A stretch of 64,000 bases of DNA from Bacillota bacterium (GCA_023411375.1 JAEYOW010000022.1:1-64000); one strand, 5' to 3'; shown: positions 1 to 10,156, numbered from the stretch's first letter. Translations and numbers: made by a program. The notes: generated by a model from the sequence alone, not told the origin.

Positions 1-2
1 CG

Positions 3-3000
3 GGCCAGTACACGGTTACGCCCGACCGCGCCGGCGAGCTAATGGACTATGCGCTGGAAGGCGCGAACGCCGTGGACCTGACCGTGAACGCGGACGGCAG
101 CTATTCGCCCGCGCCCGTTACCTTTGCCTTCAAAAGCGGCGGAGAACCCGAGCCGCCGCAGCAGAACTGGGATGTAAAGATTAAATATCAGAGCACGGAC
201 AACGTGTATTCCTTTGAGGACACAAAATCCTATCTGCCCGGCACGCACACCATCACGGCGGAGCGGGCGGGAGAGCTGAACGGCTATACGCTTCAGGAGC
301 CGTCCTCCTACGAGGTAACGGTGAACGCAGACGGCAGCTATTCGCCCGCGCCCATATTCACGTTTGTAGCCAATGAACCGGCCGAGCCTGACCCCGGCCC
401 CGGCGAGGGCGGCGGGGAATCCGAGGGCGGCGGCGAGGAGGTTCCTCCCGCGCAGACGGATATCAACCGCTATGGCATGACCAACGCTGTGGTTAACTTC
501 CGTCAGGAAACCAGTACGTCCGCTAAGAAGGCTTTTGCAGACGTGCCCAAGGACAAATACGTCTGGGTTTATGCATCCTTGAATGTGGACGGCGCTGAAT
601 GGCTGAGCATCCGTTATAATGAAACGGATTGCTTTGTCATGGCCAAGTTCATCAACGTTCTCAGCCAGGAGGACAGCGATAAGGTCGATAACGCCAACAA
701 GACGCCCGCGCAGGTCGAGGTGTCCTACGTAGACGACGAGACGAACGAGGTATTTTACCGCGAAACCGCCTCCTGCCCCGTCGATAGCCAGACCCCCGTC
801 AGCGTGAGGGAGGACATGTCGCAGGGCTATACGCTTCAGGGCGACGGCGTTGTGACGGTAACGGTGGATAAGGACGGAAACGCCAATCCCGCGGAGGTGG
901 TGTTCCACTTTATCCGCACAAGGGTTCAGGCGAGCGTCTACATCAGCTATGTGGACGGCGAGCGGGAATTTGCCAACGAGACCCTTACCTTTGAACAGGG
1001 GGAAAGCCCCGTGTCGCCCAATGCGAACCTTGTGCCGGAGGGCTACACGCTTCAAAACGCCTCGACGCAGACGGTCAAGGTGGATGCAAGCGGCGCCGCC
1101 ACGCCAAACGCCGTTACGTTCACCTATGCTAAGCCCGCCGTGTCGGCCCAGGTGACGTTTCGTTACCTGAACAGCGCTGACCGTACGCCTGTGCTGGAGG
1201 AACGCGTGGAAACGCTTGGACAGGGCGCGTATGCCACGGCAGATTACCGGCTGGACGCACCGAGCGGTTATACATTTGAAAGCGTCAGCCACTCCGAGGT
1301 TGTGGTGGACGGCGGCGGAAACGCCAACCCGGCGGTGGTGGAATTCCTTTATGCGCCCATCCCCGTGACGGGCACCGTCACCTTCCGCTACATGAACACC
1401 AATAACAAGCCTGTGGCCAACGAGCGCACCGAGGTGCTCGGCGCCGGGACGTACAGCTCCAGCTCCTTTGCCATTACCGTGCCGCAGGGCTACACCTATC
1501 AGGGCGTGAGCACCGAGAGCTTTGAGATTACCGCCCAGGGTACGGCTAACCCGGAGGTGATTACCTTTACCTACGCGCCCGAGGCGGTTGTACCTAAGAC
1601 GGCGGAGGTGAGCCTTGCCTACGTGGATACCAAGGGCAATCCCGTGGCGGCGGCTGCCGTCAGGACGCTGAACCCCGGGACCTACTCCATCGGGGAATTC
1701 GCGATTGCCGTACCCGAGGGGTACGAGTACCAGGGCGTGAACGCCGAGCAGGTTATCGTCAGCCAGGACGGCGTGGCGACGCCCGCGTCCGTTACCTTTA
1801 CCTATGCCGAGGTGCAAAAGCCCGCTGTTACGGCGGAGGTCACGTTTACCTTCCAGTCCACCTCGGGTAAGGCGCTGGCCGAGCCGCTGAAGGTGCCGAT
1901 GGAGGAGGGTGAGCACGGCACGGCGGAATACGCCGCCGCCGTGGAGGGTTATACCCTTCAAAACGCCAGCGCGGACAGCGTGACCGTCACACCGGACGGA
2001 AGGGCCAACCCGGCGGCGGTAACGTTTACGTATATCGAGAACCAGTCCACCGCCACGGTGGAGGTGCATTATGTCAACAGCTTTGGCGAGGATTTGCCCG
2101 GTTCGCCCCAGAAGGTGGAGTTGAAGGCCGGCACGCACGAGGTCGCGCCGGACCCGGCCTTTGTGCCGGCGGGTTACAGCCTGAGCTCAAACAGCGCCAA
2201 GAGCCACCAGATCACGGTGAGCAATAACCTTGTGGCAACCCCCAATTCCGTCAGCTTTACCTACTATGACAGCGGCATGAGCGCCACGGTGGAGGTCATC
2301 TATGTCGACAGCAGCACGAACAAGACCTTTGCCTCCGAAAAGCTCAATCTGACGCCCGGTACCTATAACGTGACGCCGAATGAAGCGGTGGTAAACGGAG
2401 CGGGCAATTACGAACTCAACGACGCGAGCATCACCTCCCAGGAGGTCTTTGTCAACGAGCAGGGCGCGGCATATCCGACGCAGGTGCGCTTCGATTACAA
2501 GCCCAAGAAGATCGACGTCTATATGGGCTATGCCGTGACCACCACGCAGACGGCGCTGCGCAGCGCGGCCGACAACAGCGACAGCTCCATTAAAAAGACG
2601 CTGCCCAAGGATACGCTCCTCTACATCAACGGTCAATACACCTCCGGCAGCACGGTATGGGACAGCGCGCAGACCGTGCTGGGCGGCACGGAAAGCGGCT
2701 GGGTGCTGGACAGCGCCACGCGGCATATCTCCAAGGAGGAAGCGGATCGGATTATCAAGGAGTACAACCAGAATAATCCTACCGAACCGGAGCAGAGCAG
2801 CGGATACTACATCACCATCGGCAGCAACGTGCCGTTGCGCGTTGTGGCGGACCCCTTCGCCGAGGCGAAGTACTACCTGCCCATCGATACGGTCGTATAT
2901 GTGCAAGGCCAGCAATATAAGGACAAAACCGGCTGGCACATCTCCACCTATCAGGGATACACGGGCTATATCCGCGCGGATCAGCTGCGCAAGATGACTT

Positions 3001-4394
3001 CCTCCGAGGTGGAGGCCTACTTAAACAGCCAGAAGACCACCGCGCCGACCAACACCAATACCGCGGCGCCGTACGACCCGTACGCCAAATCCAGTTACGG
3101 TTATGTGACCAGCTCCACCGTGAACTTCCGCGCGACCCCCAACGGTACGAAGATTAAAACCCTCAATAAGTATGCCTTCGCGCTGATTCTGGGCACCAAG
3201 GAGGTCAACGGCGTTACCTGGTACAACGTCAACCAGAGCGGCACCATTGGCTGGGTGCACGGCAGCTATTTCCACAACCTCAACCTGACGGAGCTGAGCA
3301 GCTTCCTCAACAGCAAGGAATACCTGCAGGGGCTTCAAAACAACTCCGGCTCCGGCTCCAGTGGGGGCGGCTCGTCCGGCGGAAGCGGCTCGGGCGGATC
3401 AAGCTCCGGCGGCTCGTCCGGTTCGTCCTCGCAGGGCAATATTTCCTCCGTGGAGGACTGGAACGTCGGCACATGGCAGAACACGGGCGTAACCTCGCAG
3501 ACGAGCTACGCGCCCTTTAATCCCTACGCAACCCCTGTTGCCTCGGCGAGCGTGTCGCCCTCCGGGTCTGTGGAGCCGACCTCGACCTTTGTGATCGGCA
3601 CGATGATACCCATTAACTATGAGGACGAGAGCAAGGAAACCCAGACGGATTCCGTTCCTTGGGGCCTGATCGGCGCGGCTGTGGTGCTGATTGGCGGCGC
3701 TGGCGGCGTGTACGCCTATGCGCTCAATCAGAACAAGAAGCGCAAGGCGGCCGCGTCCCGCGCGGCGGCCAGCCGCAGGGCGGGCGTCAATAACGGCGCC
3801 AACGGTCAACAGGCGCAAAGCCCGTACACAAGGCGCGCCGTCGCGGCTCCGCCTGTGGCGGGAACCAAGCAGAATGACGGTAAGACAGGTGGTACCGGCA
3901 CTGCGTCCGGTGGCGCGGCCGCCAATGGAACCGGCGCTGCCGGCGCGACGTTTGGCGGTGTGAAAAACCCGTACAGCAGCGGCAGCATTACCGGAACGGG
4001 CAGCGTGAATCCATACCAAAGCCCCAACACGGTATCCGGCGGTACGACGGGCCTGTATGGAACAGGAACCCCCGCTGCGGGCAGCGCCTTTGGCACCGGC
4101 ACAGCAGGGACGGATAGCTCCGGTTCGGCCGGCGGCGCGTCCATGACGACGCCCAACCCGTACGCGGCAGGCGCTACGCAAGGTAAAGCCACCGATGCGG
4201 ACGGCGCGGGCACAGGCGCAATGGGCAGCACTACGGCCTCCACGGGCACCAACCCCTATGCGCGCCCCCTCGGTACGGTTGGCACGCAGGCCAATCCGCC
4301 AGCCCCGGAAAGCGCTGAGAACCCCAGGCGCTCAACGCGTATGCAGCGCTATCACGCCGTGGAAGACGGTGAAAACAACAGCGATAACACCTGA
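3..4394 (+). CDS. Giant MucBP-like/SH3 surface protein with cytoplasmic NPY-repeat tail (5' truncated by window)
   Basis: The reading frame is already open at position 3, and the residues before the first Met (position 42) belong to a repeat that recurs at 230-366, so the gene starts outside the window. About ten 65-70-residue modules follow (roughly 3-366 and 714-2500), each with an aromatic YV strand, a GYTLQ-like turn and a final VTFTY strand, as in MucBP/Big-type surface repeats. An SH3-like module lies at about 461-700 and three bacterial SH3 modules at 2518-3330. A Gly/Ser linker (3340-3435) leads to one transmembrane helix at about 3660-3725, then a KKRK stop-transfer signal and a low-complexity Gly/Ala/Thr tail with four NPY motifs. 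Topology should be N-outside, C-inside, with no LPXTG anchor. The repeats suggest wall or carbohydrate binding; the partner is unknown. Confidence 0.85.
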   Translation, partial: GQYTVTPDRAGELMDYALEGANAVDLTVNADGSYSPAPVTFAFKSGGEPEPPQQNWDVKIKYQSTDNVYSFEDTKSYLPGTHTITAERAGELNGYTLQEPSSYEVTVNADGSYSPAPIFTFVANEPAEPDPGPGEGGGESEGGGEEVPPAQTDINRYGMTNAVVNFRQETSTSAKKAFADVPKDKYVWVYASLNVDGAEWLSIRYNETDCFVMAKFINVLSQEDSDKVDNANKTPAQVEVSYVDDETNEVFYRETASCPVDSQTPVSVREDMSQGYTLQGDGVVTVTVDKDGNANPAEVVFHFIRTRVQASVYISYVDGEREFANETLTFEQGESPVSPNANLVPEGYTLQNASTQTVKVDASGAATPNAVTFTYAKPAVSAQVTFRYLNSADRTPVLEERVETLGQGAYATADYRLDAPSGYTFESVSHSEVVVDGGGNANPAVVEFLYAPIPVTGTVTFRYMNTNNKPVANERTEVLGAGTYSSSSFAITVPQGYTYQGVSTESFEITAQGTANPEVITFTYAPEAVVPKTAEVSLAYVDTKGNPVAAAAVRTLNPGTYSIGEFAIAVPEGYEYQGVNAEQVIVSQDGVATPASVTFTYAEVQKPAVTAEVTFTFQSTSGKALAEPLKVPMEEGEHGTAEYAAAVEGYTLQNASADSVTVTPDGRANPAAVTFTYIENQSTATVEVHYVNSFGEDLPGSPQKVELKAGTHEVAPDPAFVPAGYSLSSNSAKSHQITVSNNLVATPNSVSFTYYDSGMSATVEVIYVDSSTNKTFASEKLNLTPGTYNVTPNEAVVNGAGNYELNDASITSQEVFVNEQGAAYPTQVRFDYKPKKIDVYMGYAVTTTQTALRSAADNSDSSIKKTLPKDTLLYINGQYTSGSTVWDSAQTVLGGTESGWVLDSATRHISKEEADRIIKEYNQNNPTEPEQSSGYYITIGSNVPLRVVADPFAEAKYYLPIDTVVYVQGQQYKDKTGWHISTYQGYTGYIRADQLRKMTSSEVEAYLNSQKTTAPTNTNTAAPYDPYAKSSYGYVTSSTVNFRATPNGTKIKTLNKYAFALILGTKEVNGVTWYNVNQSGTIGWVHGSYFHNLNLTELSSFLNSKEYLQGLQNNSGSGSSGGGSSGGSGSGGSSSGGSSGSSSQGNISSVEDWNVGTWQNTGVTSQTSYAPFNPYATPVASASVSPSGSVEPTSTFVIGTMIPINYEDESKETQTDSVPWGLIGAAVVLIGGAGGVYAYALNQNKKRKAAASRAAASRRAGVNNGANGQQAQSPYTRRAVAAPPVAGTKQNDGKTGGTGTASGGAAANGTGAAGATFGGVKNPYSSGSITGTGSVNPYQSPNTVSGGTTGLYGTGTPAAGSAFGTGTAGTDSSGSAGGASMTTPNPYAAGATQGKATDADGAGTGAMGSTTASTGTNPYARPLGTVGTQANPPAPESAENPRRSTRMQRYHAVEDGENNSDNT

Positions 4395-4544
4395 TGCCCC
4401 CCGGAACTGAAAGCGCCGGAAGGGCCTGAGGACAATACATGGATGCGAGGGCATCCGCCAGCCGGCCGCATGCGTCACAGAAACGCGTGCGGTCGGTTTC
4501 GGCGTTTGCCGGCGGTGCCTTTTACAAAAGAGGGGATGAGGACG

Positions 4545-6326
4545 ATGGTTCAAAAAGCAAACGGGGCGCGGGACAGGATGCGCTGCTTTTTGGCGGTGGC
4601 GGTCGCGCTGCTGGCGGTGTGGCGGCTTCCAGCCGTGACGGGCCTGCCGGAAGGGGGTAATGCTGTCGCGCATAGCGCGATGGGCGCGGTGCTCTTTGGG
4701 GCGCTTGCGCTGCTGCTGGCGCGCGGTTTTGCGTGCAAAGACGCAAGGCTTAACGGAATCGCTTACTTTCTTGGCGGTCTGTTTGCCTGCTTTCTGGCGG
4801 TTGGCGGCGCGCTTGGCCGGAAGGGGGCGTTTGCGCCTGTAAGCGTGTGGAGCGTTGCGGATTTTCTGCTGACCATCGCTATCTATACGGCTGCGCTTGG
4901 CGCGGCCATTGCCCTGCTGTATGAGGAAGCGCTTGGATTGATCAGGCGCGCGGAGGAGAAGCGGGAAACCGGCGGGTGTGAGGCGCTGTTCAGCCGGCTG
5001 GCGGGCAACGGCTGGCTGGTGTTTGCGCTGCTTTTGTTGTGCTGGGTTCCCGTATGGCTCGCGTTTTGGCCGGGTACCTTCCGCTACGACGCGCCCACGC
5101 AGTTTGCGTCCTACATCGATCAATGCCTTACCACACACCATCCACTTCTGCATACGCTGCTTCTTGGCCGGATGATGGAAGCCGGGCTGGAGTTGGACTC
5201 CGCAGCCACGGGCCTGGCGCTTTACTGCGGATTGCAAATGCTGGTTATGGCGGGTATTCTCGCATATGCGTGCCATTGGCTGTGGCAAAGGGGCGTGCCT
5301 CTGTGGGCCAGGCTTTGCGTAACGGTGTTGTTCGCCCTGTTTCCGTTATATCCGCTGTGGTCGTTCAGCGCGACAAAGGACGTGCTTTTTGGAGGCTTTG
5401 TGCTGCTGACGGTATTGCAGCTGGTTGATTTTTGGCGGGACGGCAACGCGGCGCTGCGCTCGCCTTGGCGCGTCGCCGCGTTTGTGATTACGTCCGTGCT
5501 GATGATGCTGTTTCGCAATAACGGAATCTATGCTTTCTGCCTGACGGTTCCGTGTGTGTTGCTGGCGGCGAAGAACCGGCGGGGGCGTGCGGTCCTGCTG
5601 TGCATAGGCGCGGCGGCCGGATGCGCGCTGGCCGGTTGGGGTCTGCGGCAGGCGGCGCAGGCCGAAGGCGGCAGCTCCGTGGAAATGCTTTCCATCCCCC
5701 TTCAGCAGGTCGCGCGCGTGGTGAGTAAAAACCGGGAGGCAATCTCGGCGGAGGATATGGAGATTATTAACGGGCTGTACACCGAGGATATGGCGGACAT
5801 CTATGACGCGCAATTTGCCGATCCCATCAAATGGGCTATGGATTACGATGCATATGAAAGCGACCCCGGAAGCCTTCTGTCCCTGTGGGCAAGGCTTGGA
5901 TTGCAAAACCCGGGCATCTATCTGGAGGCGTTTCTGGTTCAAAACCTGCCGTACTATCTGCCGGGCGCGCCCATGCGCTACAACATTGTACTTGGCCTGG
6001 ACCAGCTCGACCTGTATCCGATTGAAACGGAGCCAATTTTGCCGGAGCTTCGCGAGCCGTACGAGGCATACGACAGGACGCTCAGCTTTCTGTCGCTTCC
6101 GGGTACCCGCCTGCTTTCGGACACGGCGCTGATGGTGTGGGTTTGCATGCTGTGCCTGGGGCTACAGCTTTACCGCCGCCAGCGCGGCACTGCGATTGGC
6201 TGCGTGTTCCTGCTGGCGCTATGGTTGACCAACCTGCTCGGCCCTGTGGCGATAATGCGGTATATGCTAGGCTTTTTCTACTGCGTACCGGTTTTGGCCG
6301 CCGCGGTGCTTGCGCGAAAGGAATAA
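4545..6326 (+). CDS. Polytopic membrane protein, DUF6020/GT-C-like
   Basis: About 590 residues with some 11-13 hydrophobic helices. Near residue 170 it has FWPGTFRYDAPTQ followed by THHPLLHTL, a pattern I associate with DUF6020-type integral membrane proteins related to GT-C glycosyltransferases. A large soluble loop (about 5690-6110) lies near the C-terminus. I chose the ATG at 4545 because AGAGGGG (4529-4535) sits 9 bases upstream; the ATG at 4536 and an upstream one at 4443 are alternatives. A likely role is transfer of a lipid-linked sugar at the envelope, but no catalytic residue can be named with certainty. It follows the surface-protein gene by 150 bases and may share its transcript. 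Confidence 0.7.
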   Translation: MVQKANGARDRMRCFLAVAVALLAVWRLPAVTGLPEGGNAVAHSAMGAVLFGALALLLARGFACKDARLNGIAYFLGGLFACFLAVGGALGRKGAFAPVSVWSVADFLLTIAIYTAALGAAIALLYEEALGLIRRAEEKRETGGCEALFSRLAGNGWLVFALLLLCWVPVWLAFWPGTFRYDAPTQFASYIDQCLTTHHPLLHTLLLGRMMEAGLELDSAATGLALYCGLQMLVMAGILAYACHWLWQRGVPLWARLCVTVLFALFPLYPLWSFSATKDVLFGGFVLLTVLQLVDFWRDGNAALRSPWRVAAFVITSVLMMLFRNNGIYAFCLTVPCVLLAAKNRRGRAVLLCIGAAAGCALAGWGLRQAAQAEGGSSVEMLSIPLQQVARVVSKNREAISAEDMEIINGLYTEDMADIYDAQFADPIKWAMDYDAYESDPGSLLSLWARLGLQNPGIYLEAFLVQNLPYYLPGAPMRYNIVLGLDQLDLYPIETEPILPELREPYEAYDRTLSFLSLPGTRLLSDTALMVWVCMLCLGLQLYRRQRGTAIGCVFLLALWLTNLLGPVAIMRYMLGFFYCVPVLAAAVLARKE

Positions 6327-6359
6327 AAAGGGGAGAGGGTGCATACGCCCTCTCCCCTT
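6325..6359 (-). terminator. Rho-independent terminator of murC
   Basis: A perfect 12-bp stem (6328-6339 with 6348-6359) is followed on the minus strand by TTTTT (6329-6325). It lies 11 bases past the murC stop. No T run follows on the plus strand, so it serves murC rather than the converging gene, whose stop codon overlaps it. Confidence 0.85.
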
Positions 6360-6370
6360 GGTTACGCGCC

Positions 6371-7783
6371 TTATTCCAAAACAACTTGCTTTTCCTGCTC
6401 GTGCTCCCACATTTGGTCGTTGAGCTGGTTGATGTTACCGCAGCCCAGCGTCAGCACAAGGTCGCCCTCCTGCCAATGCCCGCGCAGATACTTTTCCGTA
6501 TCGGCGAAGGAAGGGGTATGGATAGCGTTTATCCCGTGCTCGCGCATGCCTTGAACAATCTGAGATGCCTTGATGTCTCCGGGGTCTTTTTCCCGTGCGG
6601 CATAGATATCGGTTACGAGCGTGATATCAGCATCCTTCGTACAGGTGAGGTAATCGTTGAACAGGCGCTTGACGCGGCTGTAGGTATGGGGCTGCATGAC
6701 GGCCCAAAGGCGGTTGTGGGGCTGCAGCTTTGCCACGGACAGGATGTTGCGCATTTCGGTGGGATTGTGGCCGTAGTCGTGATAGAGCCGCACGCCGTCG
6801 ATGGTGGCGGTTAGCTCAAAACGGCGGTGCGCGCCCTCAAACTCGCTGACGGCATGGCATGCGGCCGCCATATCAGCTCCCTGCGCATGAGCGCATGCCA
6901 AAGAGGCCAGCGCGTTGAGCACATGGAAAAAGCCGGCCACGCGCATGGATATATGCCCAATAACCTCGCCGCGGAAGCAAAGGTCAAAATTGCCGCGTCC
7001 AAGCCCGTCGTACTTCAGGTTGCCAGCCGTATAATCCAGACCCTCCGTAAAGCCAAAGGTATAGCGGGTACAGCGCAGCGATTGAAAAAGTTCCATGATT
7101 CGGCTGTCGTCACCGTTGCCGATGGCGATGCCGTTACCCGGCAAAAGGGACAGAAACTTTCCGAACGTCTCCTGAATATGGTCGATATCGCGGTAGAAAT
7201 CCAGATGGTCGGCGTCGATGTTGAGCACGACGGCCACCGTGGGACGGAGATGCAGAAAGCTTGCGTTAAACTCGCATGCCTCGGCCAGAAATATGCCGCT
7301 TTTGCCGATGCGCGTGCTTCCGCCGATAAAGTCCAGCGAGCCGCCGATATGGATGGACGGGTCCATGCCGCACTCCATCAGCACCTGCGAAAGCATGGCC
7401 GTGGTGGAGGTTTTGCCATGCGCGCCGCATACGCCGATGGCCGTCTCAAAACCCTCCATCAGCTGTCCAAGCAGGGTTGCGCGTTCGATGTTGGGCAGGT
7501 TGAGCCGAGCAACCTCTACGCGCTCCGGATTGTCGGGGAGAATGGCAATGGTGTAAACCACCAGATCGGCTCCGTGGACATTCTCGGCTTTGTGACCGAT
7601 GGTGACCGGAATGCCAAGGTCGTCTCGCAGATGACTTGTGGCATAGGTTTCCAAATTGTCGGAGCCGGTTACGACGTAACCTTTTTCCTGGAGCATCTGG
7701 GCCAGACCGCTCATGCTGGAGCCGCCGATGCCGATCATATGGATATGCTTTCCGGGATAATCCCGGATATGGGGGGTTGTCAT
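6371..7783 (-). CDS. murC: UDP-N-acetylmuramate--L-alanine ligase
   Basis: 470 residues, normal for MurC, which joins L-Ala to UDP-MurNAc in the cytoplasm at the start of the peptidoglycan stem peptide. The N-terminal Rossmann motif GIGGSSMSGLA, the ATP loop GAHGKTSTT and the conserved HDYGHNPTE segment are all present. The frame stays open upstream to 8002, but those extra residues are unlike MurC; the ATG at 7783 gives MTTPHIRDYPGKHIHMIG, the usual beginning. Only a weak ribosome binding site is visible, so the ATG at 7798 is possible. It converges on the upstream membrane-protein gene. Confidence 0.93.
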   Translation of the reverse strand: MTTPHIRDYPGKHIHMIGIGGSSMSGLAQMLQEKGYVVTGSDNLETYATSHLRDDLGIPVTIGHKAENVHGADLVVYTIAILPDNPERVEVARLNLPNIERATLLGQLMEGFETAIGVCGAHGKTSTTAMLSQVLMECGMDPSIHIGGSLDFIGGSTRIGKSGIFLAEACEFNASFLHLRPTVAVVLNIDADHLDFYRDIDHIQETFGKFLSLLPGNGIAIGNGDDSRIMELFQSLRCTRYTFGFTEGLDYTAGNLKYDGLGRGNFDLCFRGEVIGHISMRVAGFFHVLNALASLACAHAQGADMAAACHAVSEFEGAHRRFELTATIDGVRLYHDYGHNPTEMRNILSVAKLQPHNRLWAVMQPHTYSRVKRLFNDYLTCTKDADITLVTDIYAAREKDPGDIKASQIVQGMREHGINAIHTPSFADTEKYLRGHWQEGDLVLTLGCGNINQLNDQMWEHEQEKQVVLE

Positions 7784-7977
7784 GGTTTCACCCGCTTCCA
7801 TGGTGGTTCGCGCAAAACGCGAGGACTGTGCGCATTTGTGGGAATAGCGAAAACAGCCATGATTATTATACGCTTGATAGGCGGATTTAATCAATAGAGG
7901 ATTTGGCAGCGCCTTCCGATGGAGACGAACGGATGAGGTAAGATTTGGGTAAATCCCTTCCTTTTTTTTGGCCGCTG

Positions 7978-7986
7978 TGCTATAAT
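7978..7986 (+). promoter_or_regulatory. Extended -10 promoter (TGCTATAAT)
   Basis: TGCTATAAT lies 37 bases before the start codon of the coiled-coil gene. The -35 region (TTCCTT at 7958) is weak, as is usual with an extended -10. The same TGCTATA arrangement recurs before purR and before the zinc-ribbon gene at 27657. Confidence 0.6.
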
Positions 7987-8022
7987 GATAAAAATTCTTC
8001 AAGTGAATAGGAGGTTTTTTTC

Positions 8023-8763
8023 ATGGCTGAGTCCAAACCCACGGCTACACCTAAAAAACGGAATACGCTGGTAGACATTTTATGCGTTGTGCTCCTTGTT
8101 GCCGTCGTTCTGGCGGTTGTCGGCTTTGTCGGCAAGGATAACGCGATCAGAGAGAATCAGGCTCTGAGTACGCAGATTGAGGAGTTGACCGTCGGTCTGA
8201 GCGATAGCGAGGGTAAGGTTGCCGCGTCCGCCGCTGATTTGGAGACAAAGCTTGCCGAGTTGACCACCGCACAGGCTGACCTTGAGGCCGCCAATGCCGC
8301 TAAGACTGAGCTGGAGGCTGCCAAGATCGAGCTGGAAACCGCCAAGACGGACCTTGAAACCAGGCTTGCCGACTCGGAAAAGGCAAAGACCGAGGCTGAC
8401 GCAAGCATCGCTGAGCTGGAAGCCGCCAAGAAAGACCTTGAAACCAAGCTTGCCGACTCGGAAAAGGCAAAGACCGAGGCCGAAACCAGCTTGGCCACGC
8501 TTCAGGGAGAATATGATACCTTAAAGAGCGAGCATGAGGAGCTTAAGGCCGCGGAAGGCAAAAGCATCGAGGAGCTGACCGCCGCAAAGGCCGCCGCCGA
8601 GGCAAAGGTACAGGAACTGACCACCGCGAAGGCCGCCGCTGACGCGAAAGTAGAGGAGCTGACCAAAGACCTGGAGGCCGCAAAGGCGACGCCGGAGCCC
8701 ACCGTCACGCCCAAACCCACCGTTACGCCCAAGCCCACAAAAACCACGACCACCACGCCGTAA
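8023..8763 (+). CDS. Single-pass membrane coiled-coil protein with Pro/Thr tail
   Basis: 246 residues. A short basic N-terminus is followed by one transmembrane helix (about residues 18-38) and then an almost continuous coiled coil (residues 45-225) of Glu/Ala/Lys/Leu heptads. A 28-residue (84-bp) unit is repeated at 8350 and 8434 with near-identical DNA. The last 25 residues are TPKP-like repeats and poly-Thr. AGGAGG stands 9 bases before the ATG. The basic N-terminus places the coiled coil outside the cell, where it may act as a spacer or scaffold. Such low-complexity coils match many unrelated proteins, so I assign no function. Confidence 0.8.
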   Translation: MAESKPTATPKKRNTLVDILCVVLLVAVVLAVVGFVGKDNAIRENQALSTQIEELTVGLSDSEGKVAASAADLETKLAELTTAQADLEAANAAKTELEAAKIELETAKTDLETRLADSEKAKTEADASIAELEAAKKDLETKLADSEKAKTEAETSLATLQGEYDTLKSEHEELKAAEGKSIEELTAAKAAAEAKVQELTTAKAAADAKVEELTKDLEAAKATPEPTVTPKPTVTPKPTKTTTTTP

Positions 8764-8802
8764 GGGCAAAGCGAGCTTAAACGAGTAAAAAATGAGACAA
8801 AG

Positions 8803-8840
8803 CGGCCGCCGCACATGCAAAGAGGTGCGGCGGCCGTTTT
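8803..8840 (+). terminator. Strong intrinsic terminator
   Basis: A perfect 12-bp GC-rich stem (8803-8814 with 8825-8836) with a 10-base loop is followed by TTTT. It ends the coiled-coil transcript and lies 26 bases before the sensor-kinase start. Confidence 0.85.
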
Positions 8841-8865
8841 GGACGAAAGAAGCGGAGCGGAACGG

Positions 8866-10155
8866 ATGGGAACAATCAGGCATGTAAACATCGTGATGGA
8901 AGGCTTTGGAGGTTTGCTGTCCCTTATGTTAATCCTGAGCCTTCTTCTGGGCGGACATGGAGAGGATGGCCTGAACCGCCGGTTCGTCCGCATCCTGGCA
9001 ACGAATGCACTGCTTTTGCTCAGCGACGCGGCGGCATGGTTTTTTCGCGGACGGATGGACCCGTTGAGCTGGTAGGGCATCCGTGTTGCCAACTTTTCCT
9101 CGTATCTGGCGAGCTGTCTGCTGTTGGCGGTCTTTACGGATTATCTGGTCAGCTTCATCGCCATGCGCGATGGACGTGTGTCGCGCCGGCCCGCGCGAAT
9201 GATATGGGGACTGGTCGCGGTTGCGATTGGGATGTTGGTGATTTCTCAGTTTAACCATATGTACTATGTGATTGACGAGAATAATCTGTACCGCCGCCAG
9301 GGCTGGTTTTGGCTGTCGCAGGCGTTTGGCATCGCGTGCATGCTGGCCAACGCGTGGCTGCTCATCCGGCACAGGAAGAAGCTGTCAACAAGAGAGATTT
9401 GGTCGTTTTCGTTGTATATTGCACTGCCGGTGGCGGCTATGACGGCGCAGCTTTTTATCTATGACGTACCGCTGCTCAACTTGTCCAGCGCGCTTTCGGC
9501 GTTGTGCATCTATCTGGGCGTTCAGGTCAACCGCGCCCGGCAGCTTAGCGAGAAGCAGCTGGAGATGGAGAGAAGCCGAACCCAGCTTATGCTCAGCCAG
9601 ATTCAGCCGCACTTTTTATTCAATACGCTCAACGCTATTTACGACCTGTGCGTCAAAGATCCGGAGGAGGCAAGGGCGGCGCTGCTTGAGTTTTCGCATT
9701 ATCTGCGCGCGAATACGGATTCGCTTGCCAATGAAGGACCGATTCTGTTTGAAAAGGAACTGGAGCACACCGAAAACTATCTTGCATTGGAAAAAAGGCG
9801 CTTTGAGGAGAGGCTGTTGATTGAATACGATATCTGCGCCCAAGGTTTTCTGCTGCCTGCGCTGACGCTCCAGCCCATTGTGGAAAACGCGGTGCGCCAT
9901 GGCGTTACCAAACGCGAGGGCGGCGGTACGGTACGCATTGCGGCGGAGGAAAAGGCGGACGGACACCTGCTGACGGTTTCAGACGACGGTATAGGGTTCG
10001 ACCCCGCCGCGCCCTTGGAAACGGACCGGCCGCATATCGGTATCGCAAACGTTCGCGAAAGGCTTCGCCAACAGTGCGGCGGCACGGTCACAGTGCAGAG
10101 CGCGCCGGGCGGGGGCACGACCGTAAGCCTGTTTATTCCAAGGCGTCCCCTTTGA
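8866..10155 (+). pseudogene. LytS/YpdA-type sensor histidine kinase with in-frame amber stop
   Basis: One frame runs from ATG 8866 to TGA 10153-10155 and is broken only by TAG at 9073-9075, after residue 69. Both sides read as one protein: membrane helices before and after the stop, then the HisKA-type QPHFLFNTLN phospho-acceptor box (about 9603), the N-box LQPIVENAVRHG (about 9870) and a HATPase G-box DDGIGFD (about 9978). This family senses envelope or peptide signals and phosphorylates a LytTR-type regulator, but no response regulator gene is adjacent. If the stop is real, translation could restart downstream (for example ATG 9163) and give a kinase lacking the first helices. A TGG-to-TAG change would explain the stop, as would a sequencing error. 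Confidence 0.75.
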
Positions 10156-10156
10156 T

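Noticed and set aside
39..2138. 699-codon open frame on the minus strand
   Set aside because: It is antisense to the repeat modules of the surface protein; the repeated GC-rich DNA keeps the opposite frame open. It has no ribosome site and a His/Arg-rich composition unlike a real protein.
8340..8500. Possible CRISPR or tandem repeat array
   Set aside because: The two 84-bp units code for coiled-coil heptads in a single gene; there are no spacers.
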